From Alistipes finegoldii DSM 17242 (GTDB taxonomy: Bacteria; Bacteroidota; Bacteroidia; Bacteroidales; Rikenellaceae), in contig NC_018011.1 in the NCBI RefSeq assembly GCF_000265365.1, positions 1,054,001 through 1,118,000 of the forward strand: 64,000 nucleotides of DNA, written 5' to 3'. Positions 1 to 8,196 of the stretch are shown one piece after another. Below the pieces are notes generated by a model, which was not told the origin of the DNA, made no database searches, and worked only from the letters and a program-made list of their open reading frames with translations. Position 1 is the stretch's first letter. Each line of letters starts with the position of its first letter. The translations under genes and the position numbers were made by a program.

Positions 1-641
1 AAAAGACTTTTGCTCGGAGGGAAATCGGCCCACACCTTTCGCGATCCGCGCACGATGCAGTTTTGCGTCGAATCGTGGAAAATCACCCGTTCGAGCAGAT
101 AGAACAGCAGCTCCGAATCGAGCATGTAACGTCCGGCCGGCTGCGCGGCGCAATATGCCGTCCAATGACGTTCGAGATAACTGCGCAGCATGGCGTAGAG
201 GATCTTGCGGTCGATAGAGAAAAAGTAGCCCTGCACGTCGAGTTTGAGCACCCAGCACGGCCGCGAATAATTGCGCGAACAACTGCGGATATGATGATCG
301 AGCCGCCGAATGGCGTAAAGCGTCCCCCTCCCTTTTCGGCACGAATAGGAGTCGGCGATGAAGGTCCGCTCGAAAAGCGGAGCGATCTGGTCATGGATCA
401 GACGGTGAACGATGCGATCCCGGAAATTCGCTCCGAAAATCTCGCGTTTGATCTCCAACTCCGTCAACAGGAAACAAATGCTGCGCGAAGGATTATACCG
501 ACGCGAGACGATGTCGTCGTAAAGCTCCAGCAGCTCGTGCTCCATATTCAGCTCGTAGCGGAGCTGATTGACCGTATTGCGTTTGCCTTTCCGGACATCG
601 AAATACGCTTGGAATAGGGTATCCAAAAGATCGTAGTTCAT
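1..641 (-). CDS. DGR reverse transcriptase, N-terminal part (runs off window)
   Basis: The frame opens at ATG 639-641 on the minus strand and stays open for 213 codons to the window edge, so the C-terminal part is missing. The protein shows the RT fingers, with an R-D-R-I-V-H-R-L segment and the motif A region LKLDVQGYFFSI, whose Asp is the first catalytic metal ligand. The Y-x-D-D motif would lie beyond the edge. Retroelement RTs next to an Avd gene and a template repeat are the hallmark of diversity-generating retroelements: they copy template RNA with errors at adenines and write the cDNA into a target gene. Here the template repeat lies directly upstream (683-855), then Avd (1635-2021) and a target with a matching variable repeat (2712-2884). 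A group II intron maturase is less likely given this context. The identity is well supported although the gene is partial. Confidence 0.9.
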   Translation of the reverse strand, partial: MNYDLLDTLFQAYFDVRKGKRNTVNQLRYELNMEHELLELYDDIVSRRYNPSRSICFLLTELEIKREIFGANFRDRIVHRLIHDQIAPLFERTFIADSYSCRKGRGTLYAIRRLDHHIRSCSRNYSRPCWVLKLDVQGYFFSIDRKILYAMLRSYLERHWTAYCAAQPAGRYMLDSELLFYLLERVIFHDSTQNCIVRGSRKVWADFPPSKSL

Positions 642-682
642 AATTCTGCGTTCTTAAAAAGAGGGTTTGCCTGTTCTCGCGC

Positions 683-855
683 ACACGCTACGGACACAAC
701 GCACGGAATACAAGTTCGTCTTGTTGTTGTTCGTCACCGATGAACCGGTAGGCGTAACGCTCATGTAGAACGCGTTGTTGTTGTTGTTGGTCGTAGCCGA
801 CCAGTAATAGCCGTTGACGTTAGCCGGGCTGCCACCGTTGCCGGCAAGAGGAAAA
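683..855 (-). repeat. DGR template repeat (TR)
   Basis: This 173-bp segment aligns without gaps to 2712-2884 in the C-terminal end of the 978-aa lipoprotein gene. On the minus strand it contains five consecutive AAC codons and, further on, three AAC codons followed by AAG. This adenine-rich AAC pattern is typical of templates that let A-to-N mutagenesis reach many amino acids without creating stop codons. Nine of the ten differences from the variable copy fall on template adenines. It lies 41 bp upstream of the reverse-transcriptase start, the usual TR position. Confidence 0.92.
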
Positions 856-1198
856 CCCGAAGCAACCGCTGTGAGCCCGGGCGACGAAACGGCGGCGGGA
901 GCGAAGCCCGCACCGCAGGAAGAGTCGTCGCGGCGGCTTCGTCGGGGCGACCGACGAAACAGTACCGGAGCCGAAAAGCAGCGGGCGTCGCCGACCCGAA
1001 AAGGGACCGGACAAGCCCGCTGAAACTCCGGCGGGTTACTGAACAGGCACGGCACACTCCGCATGCACCCCGCAGGATGACGCGGATTCCGGCACGAAAC
1101 CCTCTGTAATCGCATATCAATCATCCTAAAAATTCTCAAAACTCACAAAAAACACGCACAGGCGGCAGCTATAAAAGAGGGTTTGCCTGTTCTCGCGC

Positions 1199-1374
1199 AC
1201 ACGCTACGGACACAACGCACGGAATACAAGCCTTTGCCGTAGGTCGTCACCGATGAACCGCTAGGGAGAAGGCCCAGGTAGTACGCGTCGTACCTGGTGT
1301 CGTAGCTGGTCGTAGCCGACCAGTAATAGCCGTTGACGTTAGCCGGGTTGCCACCGTTGCCGGCAAGAGGAAAA
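1199..1374 (-). repeat. Second TR-like / VR-like core
   Basis: This 176-bp copy has the same conserved ends as the TR and VR (the GYYWSATT region and the SVRCVRSV end). Its middle is different: seven codons where the TR has five AAC codons, and a further divergent stretch. The middle is rich in TAC, GAC and AGC codons instead of AAC, and several differences from the TR are not at adenines. It is not attached to a surface-protein gene. It may be a template for another target, or a captured variable repeat. It was not produced from the present TR by adenine mutagenesis alone. Confidence 0.7.
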
Positions 1375-1634
1375 CCCGAAGCAACCGCTGTGAGCCCGGG
1401 CGACGAAACGGCGGCGGGAGCGAAGCCCGCACCGCAGGAAGAGTCGTCGCGGCGGCTTCGTCGGGGCGACCGACGAAACAGTACCGGAGCCGAAAAGCAG
1501 CGGGCGTCGCCGACCCGAAAAGGGACCGGACAAGCCCGCTGAAACTCCGGCGGGTTACTGAACAGGCACGGCTCGCTCCGCATACACCCCGCAGGATGAC
1601 GCGGATTCCGGCACGAAACCCTCTGCAAGTGTTT

Positions 1635-2021
1635 TCAAAGATCGTTCGATTCGCCCCCGTCCCTGCGGACGACAGCGTTTTTGGTCAGGTATTTGTCCCA
1701 TGCGGCCAGTTGCTTGGAAATCGCCTCGGACCGCTCGCTCAACAACACGTATTGTTTGAGCGAAAGCTGTTTCAGGTCGTGAAGAATCCGCAGGTAGATC
1801 TTCACCTCCTCGATATGCTCCCGACACAGCGCCACCTCGCAGAGTTTTTCGCGGCTTCGGTTGGCCCGGAACAGGCAGAGCATCATCGTCATCAGCATCT
1901 TTTTCAGGTCCTCGCCGATCGTGTAGCGGAAATCGCGCTGGAACGTCCGGCTGACCGTATAGACGCGCAGCAGCAGATCGTAGGCATCCTTAAATACCGG
2001 AAGATTCTGGTAGTGCGCCAT
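1635..2021 (-). CDS. avd: DGR accessory variability determinant (Avd-like)
   Basis: A 128-aa protein starting at ATG 2019-2021 with a YQNLPVFKDAYDLLL beginning. It contains RYTIGEDLKK, FRAN, a helical arginine-rich middle and an ISKQLAAWDKYL ending, all typical of the Avd/four-helix-bundle (S23-like) family. Avd proteins form barrel-shaped pentamers that bind the reverse transcriptase and are needed for mutagenic retrohoming. The gene lies between the target operon and the template cassettes, the standard DGR order. Its start overlaps the end of the upstream gene (1990-2580) by about 30 bp in another frame, which suggests translational coupling. Confidence 0.88.
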   Translation of the reverse strand: MAHYQNLPVFKDAYDLLLRVYTVSRTFQRDFRYTIGEDLKKMLMTMMLCLFRANRSREKLCEVALCREHIEEVKIYLRILHDLKQLSLKQYVLLSERSEAISKQLAAWDKYLTKNAVVRRDGGESNDL

Positions 2022-2580
2022 AGCATCTCTTTTGAACCGATTGCAGGAACAGCATGCACTCCAGCGGCGAGGCGCTCTCCAAGCGGAAGCGCAGCACGTC
2101 GGCAAGGATAGCGCGCATCGAATCCGGCGTACAGGTCTGCGGGAGAATGGCAGGAGTATCCCCGCCTTCCTTCCCGGAGCGCACTTCGGCCTGCGGTGCG
2201 GCATTCGCCGCCTTCGGGGTCCGGGCCGCCTTGCGGGCGTCCGCCTCGGCAGCCGCACGCTCGGCCTCGCGGCACCAAGCATCGTACTCCTGCGCATCGA
2301 ATCCCAAGGCCGGGGCGCCGTAAATCCGATAATCCTCGCTGATTTCGGTCTGGATCCACTCGGAGTTTTCGCCGAACACCTCGCCGAGGGCGAAAAACGG
2401 AAATCCCAGCGAGTAGTAACGCCCCCGCTTGCAATCCGTCACGTTGACCTTGTAGCGCCGCACGTGTTCGGTGAAAAGAAAAGCCGACTCGTTGTAGAGT
2501 TTGGCGAACATTCCCTCGTGAAAAACGTGCATTCGCGGCTGCGCGGCATCGAAAGAGGATAATTTTTCCTGAATGGTCAT
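1990..2580 (-). CDS. Unknown protein between DGR target and avd
   Basis: A 196-aa protein I do not recognise. The first 110 residues look globular (MTIQEKLSSFDAAQ start, many aromatic residues, an LGFPFFALGEVFGENSEW segment). An Ala/Lys/Glu-rich linker follows (about residues 120-165), then a helical tail with MRAILADVLRFRLESASP. No signal peptide or membrane segment is visible, so it is probably cytoplasmic. It lies 96 bp after the variable lipoprotein gene and overlaps avd, so it is most likely transcribed with the retroelement. An accessory role in retrohoming is an inference from position only. Confidence 0.7.
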   Translation of the reverse strand: MTIQEKLSSFDAAQPRMHVFHEGMFAKLYNESAFLFTEHVRRYKVNVTDCKRGRYYSLGFPFFALGEVFGENSEWIQTEISEDYRIYGAPALGFDAQEYDAWCREAERAAAEADARKAARTPKAANAAPQAEVRSGKEGGDTPAILPQTCTPDSMRAILADVLRFRLESASPLECMLFLQSVQKRCYGALPESSGI

Positions 2581-2599
2581 TTTTCAAAAAAATTTTCGA

Positions 2600-2644
2600 C
2601 GCCCAAAGGGCGTATTTCAACCCTGCGGCCTACAAGCCGCAGGG
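2600..2644 (-). other. Paired hairpins just downstream of the variable repeat
   Basis: Two perfect inverted repeats lie between the target stop codon and the next gene: a 5-bp stem with 3-nt loop at 2600-2612, and a 9-bp GC-rich stem (2621-2629 with 2636-2644) with a 6-nt loop. In studied DGRs a DNA hairpin or cruciform shortly after the variable repeat, absent from the template copy, helps target recognition. The larger hairpin lies about 68 bp beyond the VR end and is not seen beside the TR. It could also be a weak transcription terminator, but there is no clear T tract. Confidence 0.55.
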
Positions 2645-2676
2645 TAATAATCCAATCAATCGAATTTTCGCACACA

Positions 2677-5613
2677 CTACCGTGTCGTCGCCGAGTTAAA
2701 CTCGTCAGCCGACACGCTACGGACACAACGCACGGAATACAAGTTCGTCTTGGCGTAGTTCGTCACCGATGAACCGGTAGGCGTAACGCTCATGTAGAAC
2801 GCGGTGCTGCTGCTGTTGGTCGTAGCCGACCAGTAATAGCCGTTGACGCTAGCCGGGATGCCACCGTAGCCGGCAAGAGGAAAATAACAGCCGATATAAT
2901 CGCCCGACACCTTATCTCTGGTTTCGGAAACGAGGAACGCACGCTGTTTGGAGAAAATAAGTTTCGTGCTGACCAGATTCAAGTGAGCCTGTGTCGGAAC
3001 GACCCATTTCGACTTGTCGGCGGTCTTATACCACGGCGAGAACTTGCCGTCTTCATCCATGTTCGTGCTGCCGTCGGCGTCATCCCCGATAAGCCAATAC
3101 TTCTCGACAAAGTTCGCGGTTCCGGCGCCGATTTTGCCGCCTGCGTCACTCCACGGATAATACTCGCCCTTCCAGTCTTTGTTGTCATTTTGCTTCCCGG
3201 CGCCAGTAATGTCCATCTTCAGATCATTGGTAAAGTATTTTGCGTATGTGAAGTTATTGCCGCCGTTGGCGATACGCATAGGGGTACCTACGTTCCGGTC
3301 GGCAACCAGCAGATAATTCGCCCCGTCTTTAATCAACACGTCGTTTACGATGCATGACGTCTTGATCGAAATGGTTATGGAGAGTGTCTGCGGCTGGCCT
3401 TTATCCGCGCTTTTCGGTTCGGCTTTGATCGTGATCGTACCTCTGATCGTAGGGTCGCCGGGGCCCGTTCGGAACACGTTGACGTAGAACGATTCGCCGT
3501 TCTGTAATCCTGTGAGTTTGTTTAAACACGTCCCATTTGCGGTCCATCCTGCCGTGATCGTGCTGTTGTCAGCCCTGTCTTTGGAGAGGAACAAGTCGTA
3601 ATCCTTGTTGAAGTCGGATTCCACGCTATATTGGTAGTTCGTGGGATCGGCCAGATTGACTATGAACTTCTTCTGCACCGAGATGCCGCTCTTCACCGTC
3701 GTGACCGTGGGGTCGAATCCGTTGATGACCAGTCCGTCCTGACCTTCGGGAACCGAAGGTGTCACGGTCAGCAGGTAGTCCGATTTGGGCTGGACGAAGG
3801 TCAGCGTCACCGGAGGGGTCTCCGCGTCCAAGGTCCCGGTATAATTCATTCGGGAGACTTTCAGCGTGAAGGTTCTCTCACCAGCGGAAATATTGGTCGG
3901 AACGTCCACTTCGAGCATACCGCCGTTGGCGCCCGATGCAGTCCATGTGACGCCGATATTGCTGCAGCTGTTATCCACGTCGGCCACCGTCCATTGCGAC
4001 CGCTTGGAGCCGGTCTGCACCTGCATGCGGAGCGTGCCGCCCGACCCGGGAGCTCTGTATTGGACGGTCCCGATCTGGTTGTCCACCATCAGCACCTTTA
4101 CCTCGTCCTTGGACGAAAGCTGCATTACGTCGATCACGGCCGTCAGCGGACTACTCGGGTTCACGGTGCCGCCGGTAGCCTTGACGGCCAGACGCGCCTT
4201 GCGTAAAAATTCGGTGGCGTTGTCCTCTTTCGTGCGGATCGAGAACGACCCGTTGTCGTTGCTGCGCACGTAGGTAAACTTGGCGTAGTCCGGGGCATCG
4301 GCAGCGTTCTGAATCCACTCGACCTTCCACGTAAGTCCCTCCTTGACCTGCACCTTGACCGTCTCGCTGAGGTCTTTCTCCCCGGCGAACGAAACCATGG
4401 CGCGGGAAATGGTCAGGAAGTTGCCCCGCTCGTCGGTGACGGTCGTATTGTCGTCGTCCTTCCATGAGTCGCTGACCGTGTAGTCGAGCAACGGTGCGCT
4501 GGCGTCCTCGGCCTCGCTCTCGCTCGAAGCCCCGGGGCCGCTCACGCGGTTGATGATGCCCCGGTAGAAGTGGTTGCGGCGCAGAAGCTGGCTGCGGCCG
4601 TTCTCGGCCATGTTGAAGCGGTAATAGGTCAGCTTTTGCTTGGGGTTGGAGGCCGTATTCACCGTGCCGTCCTGATAGTATCCGGCGATCATCAGGTAGG
4701 TGGTAGCCTTGTCGTTCTGCACGACCACGGGCACCATGTTCGGAAAGGCGTAGATCTGCGCCCTCACCTCCTGACGCTTGGAACCGTCTGTCAGGTCGGC
4801 AGGAGTTCCCACGGTAATCCACTTGCCGTCGTTGATGCCGCCCAGTTCCTCCCCGCTGGCGGGAGCCCACGGCACGTCGTTATGGAAGTAGTAGCCTCCC
4901 TTGCGGAAATGCACCAGCTTGACCTTCTCGATGATAAGGTCTTTAGCGGCGTCATGCCGCAGGTCGAGACGGCATACGCTCCGCCAGAAGCGGAGGGTGC
5001 CCGAAAAGGTGTAGCCCGACTGGGCGTTGCCCGAGAAGCTCAGGTCGCTCTCGTTGCCCAGTCCGTCCTGCACCTCGCCCCACATGGGCAGGACGATGGA
5101 ACCCGAGGCGCCCGAACCTTCCAGGTGAACGGAGTTCACCACGGCGTAGAGGTCCTGCCGGATGGTCTGATAGCTGCCGCTGGCGGCGGTCTGGTTCAGA
5201 TAAGCGTCGAAGGTGCTGTAACCCGTGGGCACGTGGTCGTGGGCGTTGCCGATCACCAGCGTCCGGTACGATTCACCGGCCGTCAGGCCCTTCGGGATCG
5301 GGAACGAGACGTAGCTCGACCCGGCGGAGACGTTGGCGTGCTGGTAGGTGATGTAGTTGCCGTCCTGGGTGAAGAACAGCACGTGCACGTCCTTCAGGTT
5401 GCGTTCGTGAGGGTCGGTGGCCACGGCGCGCGTGACCGCCTCCATGCCGTCGATCGAGAAAGCTATACGCAACTCCCCGGAACTGCCCGCATCGGGGCCT
5501 GCGAGCGGATCCGTATCGTCCCGCACGCACCCCGCAACGGCGGCGGAGACCAGCAATCCCGCGAGGAACTTGCCGAGGCGGCCGCCGAATCGGTATTTCA
5601 TTCTGTTTTGCAT
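2677..5613 (-). CDS. DGR-diversified fimbrillin-like surface lipoprotein
   Basis: A 978-aa lipoprotein with a type II signal peptide (hydrophobic run ending AAVAGC, lipidated Cys near residue 29), so it should be exported and anchored in the outer membrane. Residues about 45-370 resemble the fimbrillin/DUF4906-type tip-protein family (LPMWGEV and CRLDLR motifs). Residues about 385-750 look like repeated beta-sandwich domains. The last 170 residues resemble a DUF1566/FISUMP C-type-lectin-like module with a GYYWSATT core. The final 65 residues hold the variable repeat, where five template Asn codons read N-S-S-S-T. The gene follows the fimbrial genes on the same strand, so it is probably a tip adhesin or associated surface protein with a diversified binding face. 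The tip location is inferred. Confidence 0.88.
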   Translation of the reverse strand: MQNRMKYRFGGRLGKFLAGLLVSAAVAGCVRDDTDPLAGPDAGSSGELRIAFSIDGMEAVTRAVATDPHERNLKDVHVLFFTQDGNYITYQHANVSAGSSYVSFPIPKGLTAGESYRTLVIGNAHDHVPTGYSTFDAYLNQTAASGSYQTIRQDLYAVVNSVHLEGSGASGSIVLPMWGEVQDGLGNESDLSFSGNAQSGYTFSGTLRFWRSVCRLDLRHDAAKDLIIEKVKLVHFRKGGYYFHNDVPWAPASGEELGGINDGKWITVGTPADLTDGSKRQEVRAQIYAFPNMVPVVVQNDKATTYLMIAGYYQDGTVNTASNPKQKLTYYRFNMAENGRSQLLRRNHFYRGIINRVSGPGASSESEAEDASAPLLDYTVSDSWKDDDNTTVTDERGNFLTISRAMVSFAGEKDLSETVKVQVKEGLTWKVEWIQNAADAPDYAKFTYVRSNDNGSFSIRTKEDNATEFLRKARLAVKATGGTVNPSSPLTAVIDVMQLSSKDEVKVLMVDNQIGTVQYRAPGSGGTLRMQVQTGSKRSQWTVADVDNSCSNIGVTWTASGANGGMLEVDVPTNISAGERTFTLKVSRMNYTGTLDAETPPVTLTFVQPKSDYLLTVTPSVPEGQDGLVINGFDPTVTTVKSGISVQKKFIVNLADPTNYQYSVESDFNKDYDLFLSKDRADNSTITAGWTANGTCLNKLTGLQNGESFYVNVFRTGPGDPTIRGTITIKAEPKSADKGQPQTLSITISIKTSCIVNDVLIKDGANYLLVADRNVGTPMRIANGGNNFTYAKYFTNDLKMDITGAGKQNDNKDWKGEYYPWSDAGGKIGAGTANFVEKYWLIGDDADGSTNMDEDGKFSPWYKTADKSKWVVPTQAHLNLVSTKLIFSKQRAFLVSETRDKVSGDYIGCYFPLAGYGGIPASVNGYYWSATTNSSSTAFYMSVTPTGSSVTNYAKTNLYSVRCVRSVSADEFNSATTR
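2712..2884 (-). repeat. DGR variable repeat (VR) in the lipoprotein gene
   Basis: A 173-bp copy of the template at 683-855, at the 3' end of the 978-aa gene. Ten bases differ. Nine are at positions that are A in the template on the coding strand. The exception is at 2858, where the template has G, the VR has T and the second cassette has A. The 3' end of the VR is identical to the template, as expected for the initiation-of-mutagenic-homing end. Changed codons fall in the lectin-like face around GYYWSATT. Confidence 0.92.
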
Positions 5614-5657
5614 GTCATTCTAATGTTTTTTTATATACATTGACCCGGATAGGGTGT

Positions 5658-7208
5658 CTAAAAGTCGTTCTCGACGTCGCCCCCGTTCTCCCACTCGGTG
5701 TCCGAATAGGGGTGTTGGTACAGGTTGACCACCAGTTCGAGCCGTCCGATGCGGATCGTCAGCACCTCGTGCCGCTTTTGGCTGCCTGCGGGCAAGGCCT
5801 CTTTCGTACGGATGGTCAGCTTGCCTCCCTGATCGGTCACGGCGTCGGGGCTGTCGGCGGGCTTGGTCACCTCGAAGTGGCTGCCCGAAACGGAGGCATC
5901 GGTCAGTTCCGCGCTGGTGGCAGTGCCGTTCGGCAGCGAGAACTGCATGCTCCACTGCGACGGCTTGACGTTGCTCAGCAGTTGCAGCAGCGCCTCGACG
6001 CCCTGTCCGTCGTTCAGGTGCACCTCCTTACGCTCCACGGACGCCCAGTTCGTCCCGTCGAAGGCGATGTTCTGGTTGTTGTCCGTCCAGGTGATGATCT
6101 CGGCGGTGACGTCCGCCGTCCGGGACTCGTAAGCCTTGTCGGGAGTCTCCTCGCCACGTCCCATCACCTGCGTGATGCGGACGTTGTAACGGTGGTTGCG
6201 CAGCACGTCCATCAGCTTGCCCGACGGAGTGCCGCCACTGGCCGGGGTTCCCTCCTTGAAGTCGATGCGGTAGTAGGTGGTCGGGGCGTTCCCATCCGGG
6301 TATTTCCCGCCCACCACAATGGCGCAGCGGTTCAGGTGGTTGACGTCCCCGGGCGTGCCGTCGCCCTTCAGGATGACGTCCGATTCCGGAATATAGATCG
6401 AGTAGTCGATCTGGTTTCCGGCAACGACGTACTTCCAGTTCGGGGTGAGTATGGTCGTTCCGGCAGGTACGGACGGGGTCGTAACCTTGTGTCCGGAGGC
6501 ATCGTAGCTGTCCAGCTTAGGCATCACCGACAGCCTGTTGTTGGGCTTGTAGATGTGAACCTCCGTGAGCGTGAAGTTCGAGACTTTCTCACCCACGGCG
6601 ACGTCCACGCGGGCGACGCTGCGAAGCAGCGGTACGGAAAGTTTCTGCTGCGGTGTCGATGGGATGAGGTCCTCGTTGGCCTTGCCCCACATGGCGAAGC
6701 CTGCGGTGTTGTCCGCATGGAGTTTGTCCGTCACGGACTGCATGAGTTCCGCTTGCAGGGCTTCGTAGGTCTTTCCCCGCCACGACTGCCATGTCTGGGC
6801 ATCGTACCTGTCGGCGACGTTGGCCAGCACGATGCACGTGAACGGCTCGGAGGCGAGGGCGCTCTCTACGGAGAAGCTCGTCTCGAACGTGTACGTTTTG
6901 CCGTCATCGGGCTTGGCGGTCAGCTTGCTGCCCTTGGCCACGGAATGCAGCTTCAGCCCGTCCTTCCGGAAGAACAGCACGAGCACGTTGTCGATGCGGG
7001 TTTCGTCCCCGGCGGTCAGCGCACGGCTGATGCTCCCGGACTCGGGCGCCCGGAGCAGGATCTCGACCCGCACGGAGTTCCCCGCAGAGGGACCGTCCGG
7101 CATCGGATCTTCGCCGTCGCGCACGCACGAAACCGCGAGAACGCACAAGACGGCGATCAGCCATCTCACTGTGCATTTGCCTTTGGTATATTTCTTAATG
7201 TCTATCAT
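5658..7208 (-). CDS. Fimbrillin-like lipoprotein (putative minor fimbrial subunit)
   Basis: A 516-aa protein with a type II signal peptide (WLIAVLCVLAVSC, Cys near residue 28). The N-terminal domain shows VRVEILLRAPESGSISRAL and DNVLVLFFRKDG, typical of fimbrillin-superfamily proteins. A central domain has FAMWGKANEDL and PLLRSVARVDV, resembling DUF4906-type proteins, and a beta-rich C-terminal domain follows. It shares architecture with the first half of the 978-aa DGR target downstream (44-bp gap) but has no variable repeat. It lies in the fimbrial operon, so I infer a tip or tip-adaptor subunit exported to the surface and polymerised by strand exchange as in FimC-E/Mfa3-5. The exact subunit role cannot be read from sequence. 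Confidence 0.75.
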   Translation of the reverse strand: MIDIKKYTKGKCTVRWLIAVLCVLAVSCVRDGEDPMPDGPSAGNSVRVEILLRAPESGSISRALTAGDETRIDNVLVLFFRKDGLKLHSVAKGSKLTAKPDDGKTYTFETSFSVESALASEPFTCIVLANVADRYDAQTWQSWRGKTYEALQAELMQSVTDKLHADNTAGFAMWGKANEDLIPSTPQQKLSVPLLRSVARVDVAVGEKVSNFTLTEVHIYKPNNRLSVMPKLDSYDASGHKVTTPSVPAGTTILTPNWKYVVAGNQIDYSIYIPESDVILKGDGTPGDVNHLNRCAIVVGGKYPDGNAPTTYYRIDFKEGTPASGGTPSGKLMDVLRNHRYNVRITQVMGRGEETPDKAYESRTADVTAEIITWTDNNQNIAFDGTNWASVERKEVHLNDGQGVEALLQLLSNVKPSQWSMQFSLPNGTATSAELTDASVSGSHFEVTKPADSPDAVTDQGGKLTIRTKEALPAGSQKRHEVLTIRIGRLELVVNLYQHPYSDTEWENGGDVENDF

Positions 7209-7245
7209 CTTGTTCTCTGTTAGTCCACTTCTCTGTGTCCAGCTA

Positions 7246-8181
7246 TCACAGACCGCCGTTCATGTCGATAACGTGCCAGTCGTTCACGAAGATTGCGACG
7301 CTGAAGTTGCCGTCGGGCTGAAGCTGCGACTCCAGACGTATGACGAACTCGTCGTCCAGGTCGAGGTCCACGGCGGGATTGGCCGACAGCAGTTCCGAGA
7401 GGCTCCCGTCGAAGATCACGCCGGAGAGGCCCCGTCCGCTGTCGTCGGGAAGCACCTCGACGTGCAGCCGCGAGTCGTCGCCCTCGGCCAGACGCAGCAC
7501 CGTGAACTTATGGATGGAGCGGTCGCTCTCCCGACTCGATTCCGGAAGCCACACCACGGGGTTTTCGTCCCGCGTGCGGCCTTCAAAGTCGTACGTCCCG
7601 TTCGACGCGCTGATCGTGCAGGAGAGCCTCGGAAACTGCTCGTCCCGAAGGCCCGAAACCTCGACGCGCACGTCGTTGCTCAGTTTGTGCAGGTCCATCG
7701 GATGCGGAGCCTGCAACTCGCCGGTGACGGTCAGTCCGCGGCCGATCTCGTACCACAGGTGTTCGGGCTTCTGCTCGATGCTCGACCCGTCAGAGAGGGT
7801 CTGTATCGACAGGCGGCTTTGCGGAAACCGTTCGCTCGAAAGGACCCGGTATCGTTCGCCTTCCGAACATCCCCATGCTACGGCATGGTAGGAGCCGGGG
7901 GCCACGTTCCATGTGAACGTATTGTCCGGCCCGAGGTCCTTGCTGCGGGCGACGGCCGAGGCTTTCAGTTCCCCGCTCCGGGAATCGAACAGGTACAGGC
8001 GCACCTGTTCGACCTCGGCGGAGAAAAGGTCCCGGCCTTCGCGGTTGTAGGTATAGCTGAACTGCAGGCGAAGCGGAAAAAGGCAGTCGTCCCGGTTATC
8101 CCGGACACAACCGCAAAGGAAGGAGGCCCCTCCGAAAAGGAGGAGCGCTCTTCTCATTACATACAAAGCCTTTTTCTGCAT
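7246..8181 (-). CDS. Mfa2/FimB-type fimbrial anchor lipoprotein
   Basis: A 311-aa lipoprotein. The lipobox is FLCGC, followed by VRDNRDDC and FPLRLQFSYTYN, the typical opening of Mfa2/FimB proteins, and it ends in NDWHVIDMNGGL. Members of this family cap and anchor the major fimbria to the outer membrane and control its length. Translation may start at the listed ATG or at Met9 (8157), which sits just before the hydrophobic segment. It follows the major fimbrillin by 15 bp, the conserved FimA-FimB/Mfa1-Mfa2 order. No obvious defect is seen. Confidence 0.82.
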   Translation of the reverse strand: MQKKALYVMRRALLLFGGASFLCGCVRDNRDDCLFPLRLQFSYTYNREGRDLFSAEVEQVRLYLFDSRSGELKASAVARSKDLGPDNTFTWNVAPGSYHAVAWGCSEGERYRVLSSERFPQSRLSIQTLSDGSSIEQKPEHLWYEIGRGLTVTGELQAPHPMDLHKLSNDVRVEVSGLRDEQFPRLSCTISASNGTYDFEGRTRDENPVVWLPESSRESDRSIHKFTVLRLAEGDDSRLHVEVLPDDSGRGLSGVIFDGSLSELLSANPAVDLDLDDEFVIRLESQLQPDGNFSVAIFVNDWHVIDMNGGL

Positions 8182-8196
8182 AGTTGTGCGGATTGG

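Larger units (their letters stand above)
657..1625 (-). repeat. Tandem duplication of the template-repeat cassette
   Basis: Two direct copies of about 450 bp (roughly 657-1106 and 1173-1625) are separated by about 66 bp. The flanks, including about 250 bp on the Avd side of each core, are almost identical. The differences are concentrated in the cores at 683-855 and 1199-1374, and the second copy is 3 bp longer. The duplicated GC-rich segment carries open frames on both strands, but these have no independent support as genes. It is more likely the spacer or structured part of the template RNA transcript between avd and the reverse transcriptase. Confidence 0.85.

Noticed and set aside
63..617. 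Plus-strand open frame of 184 codons over the DGR RT
   Set aside because: The minus-strand frame encodes RT motifs and fits the DGR context; the plus frame has no recognisable domain.
654..1628. Two 161-codon minus-strand frames in the template cassettes as protein genes
   Set aside because: They read through the template repeat and GC-rich spacer, with no start signal or known fold beyond the VR-like core. They are better explained as template RNA.
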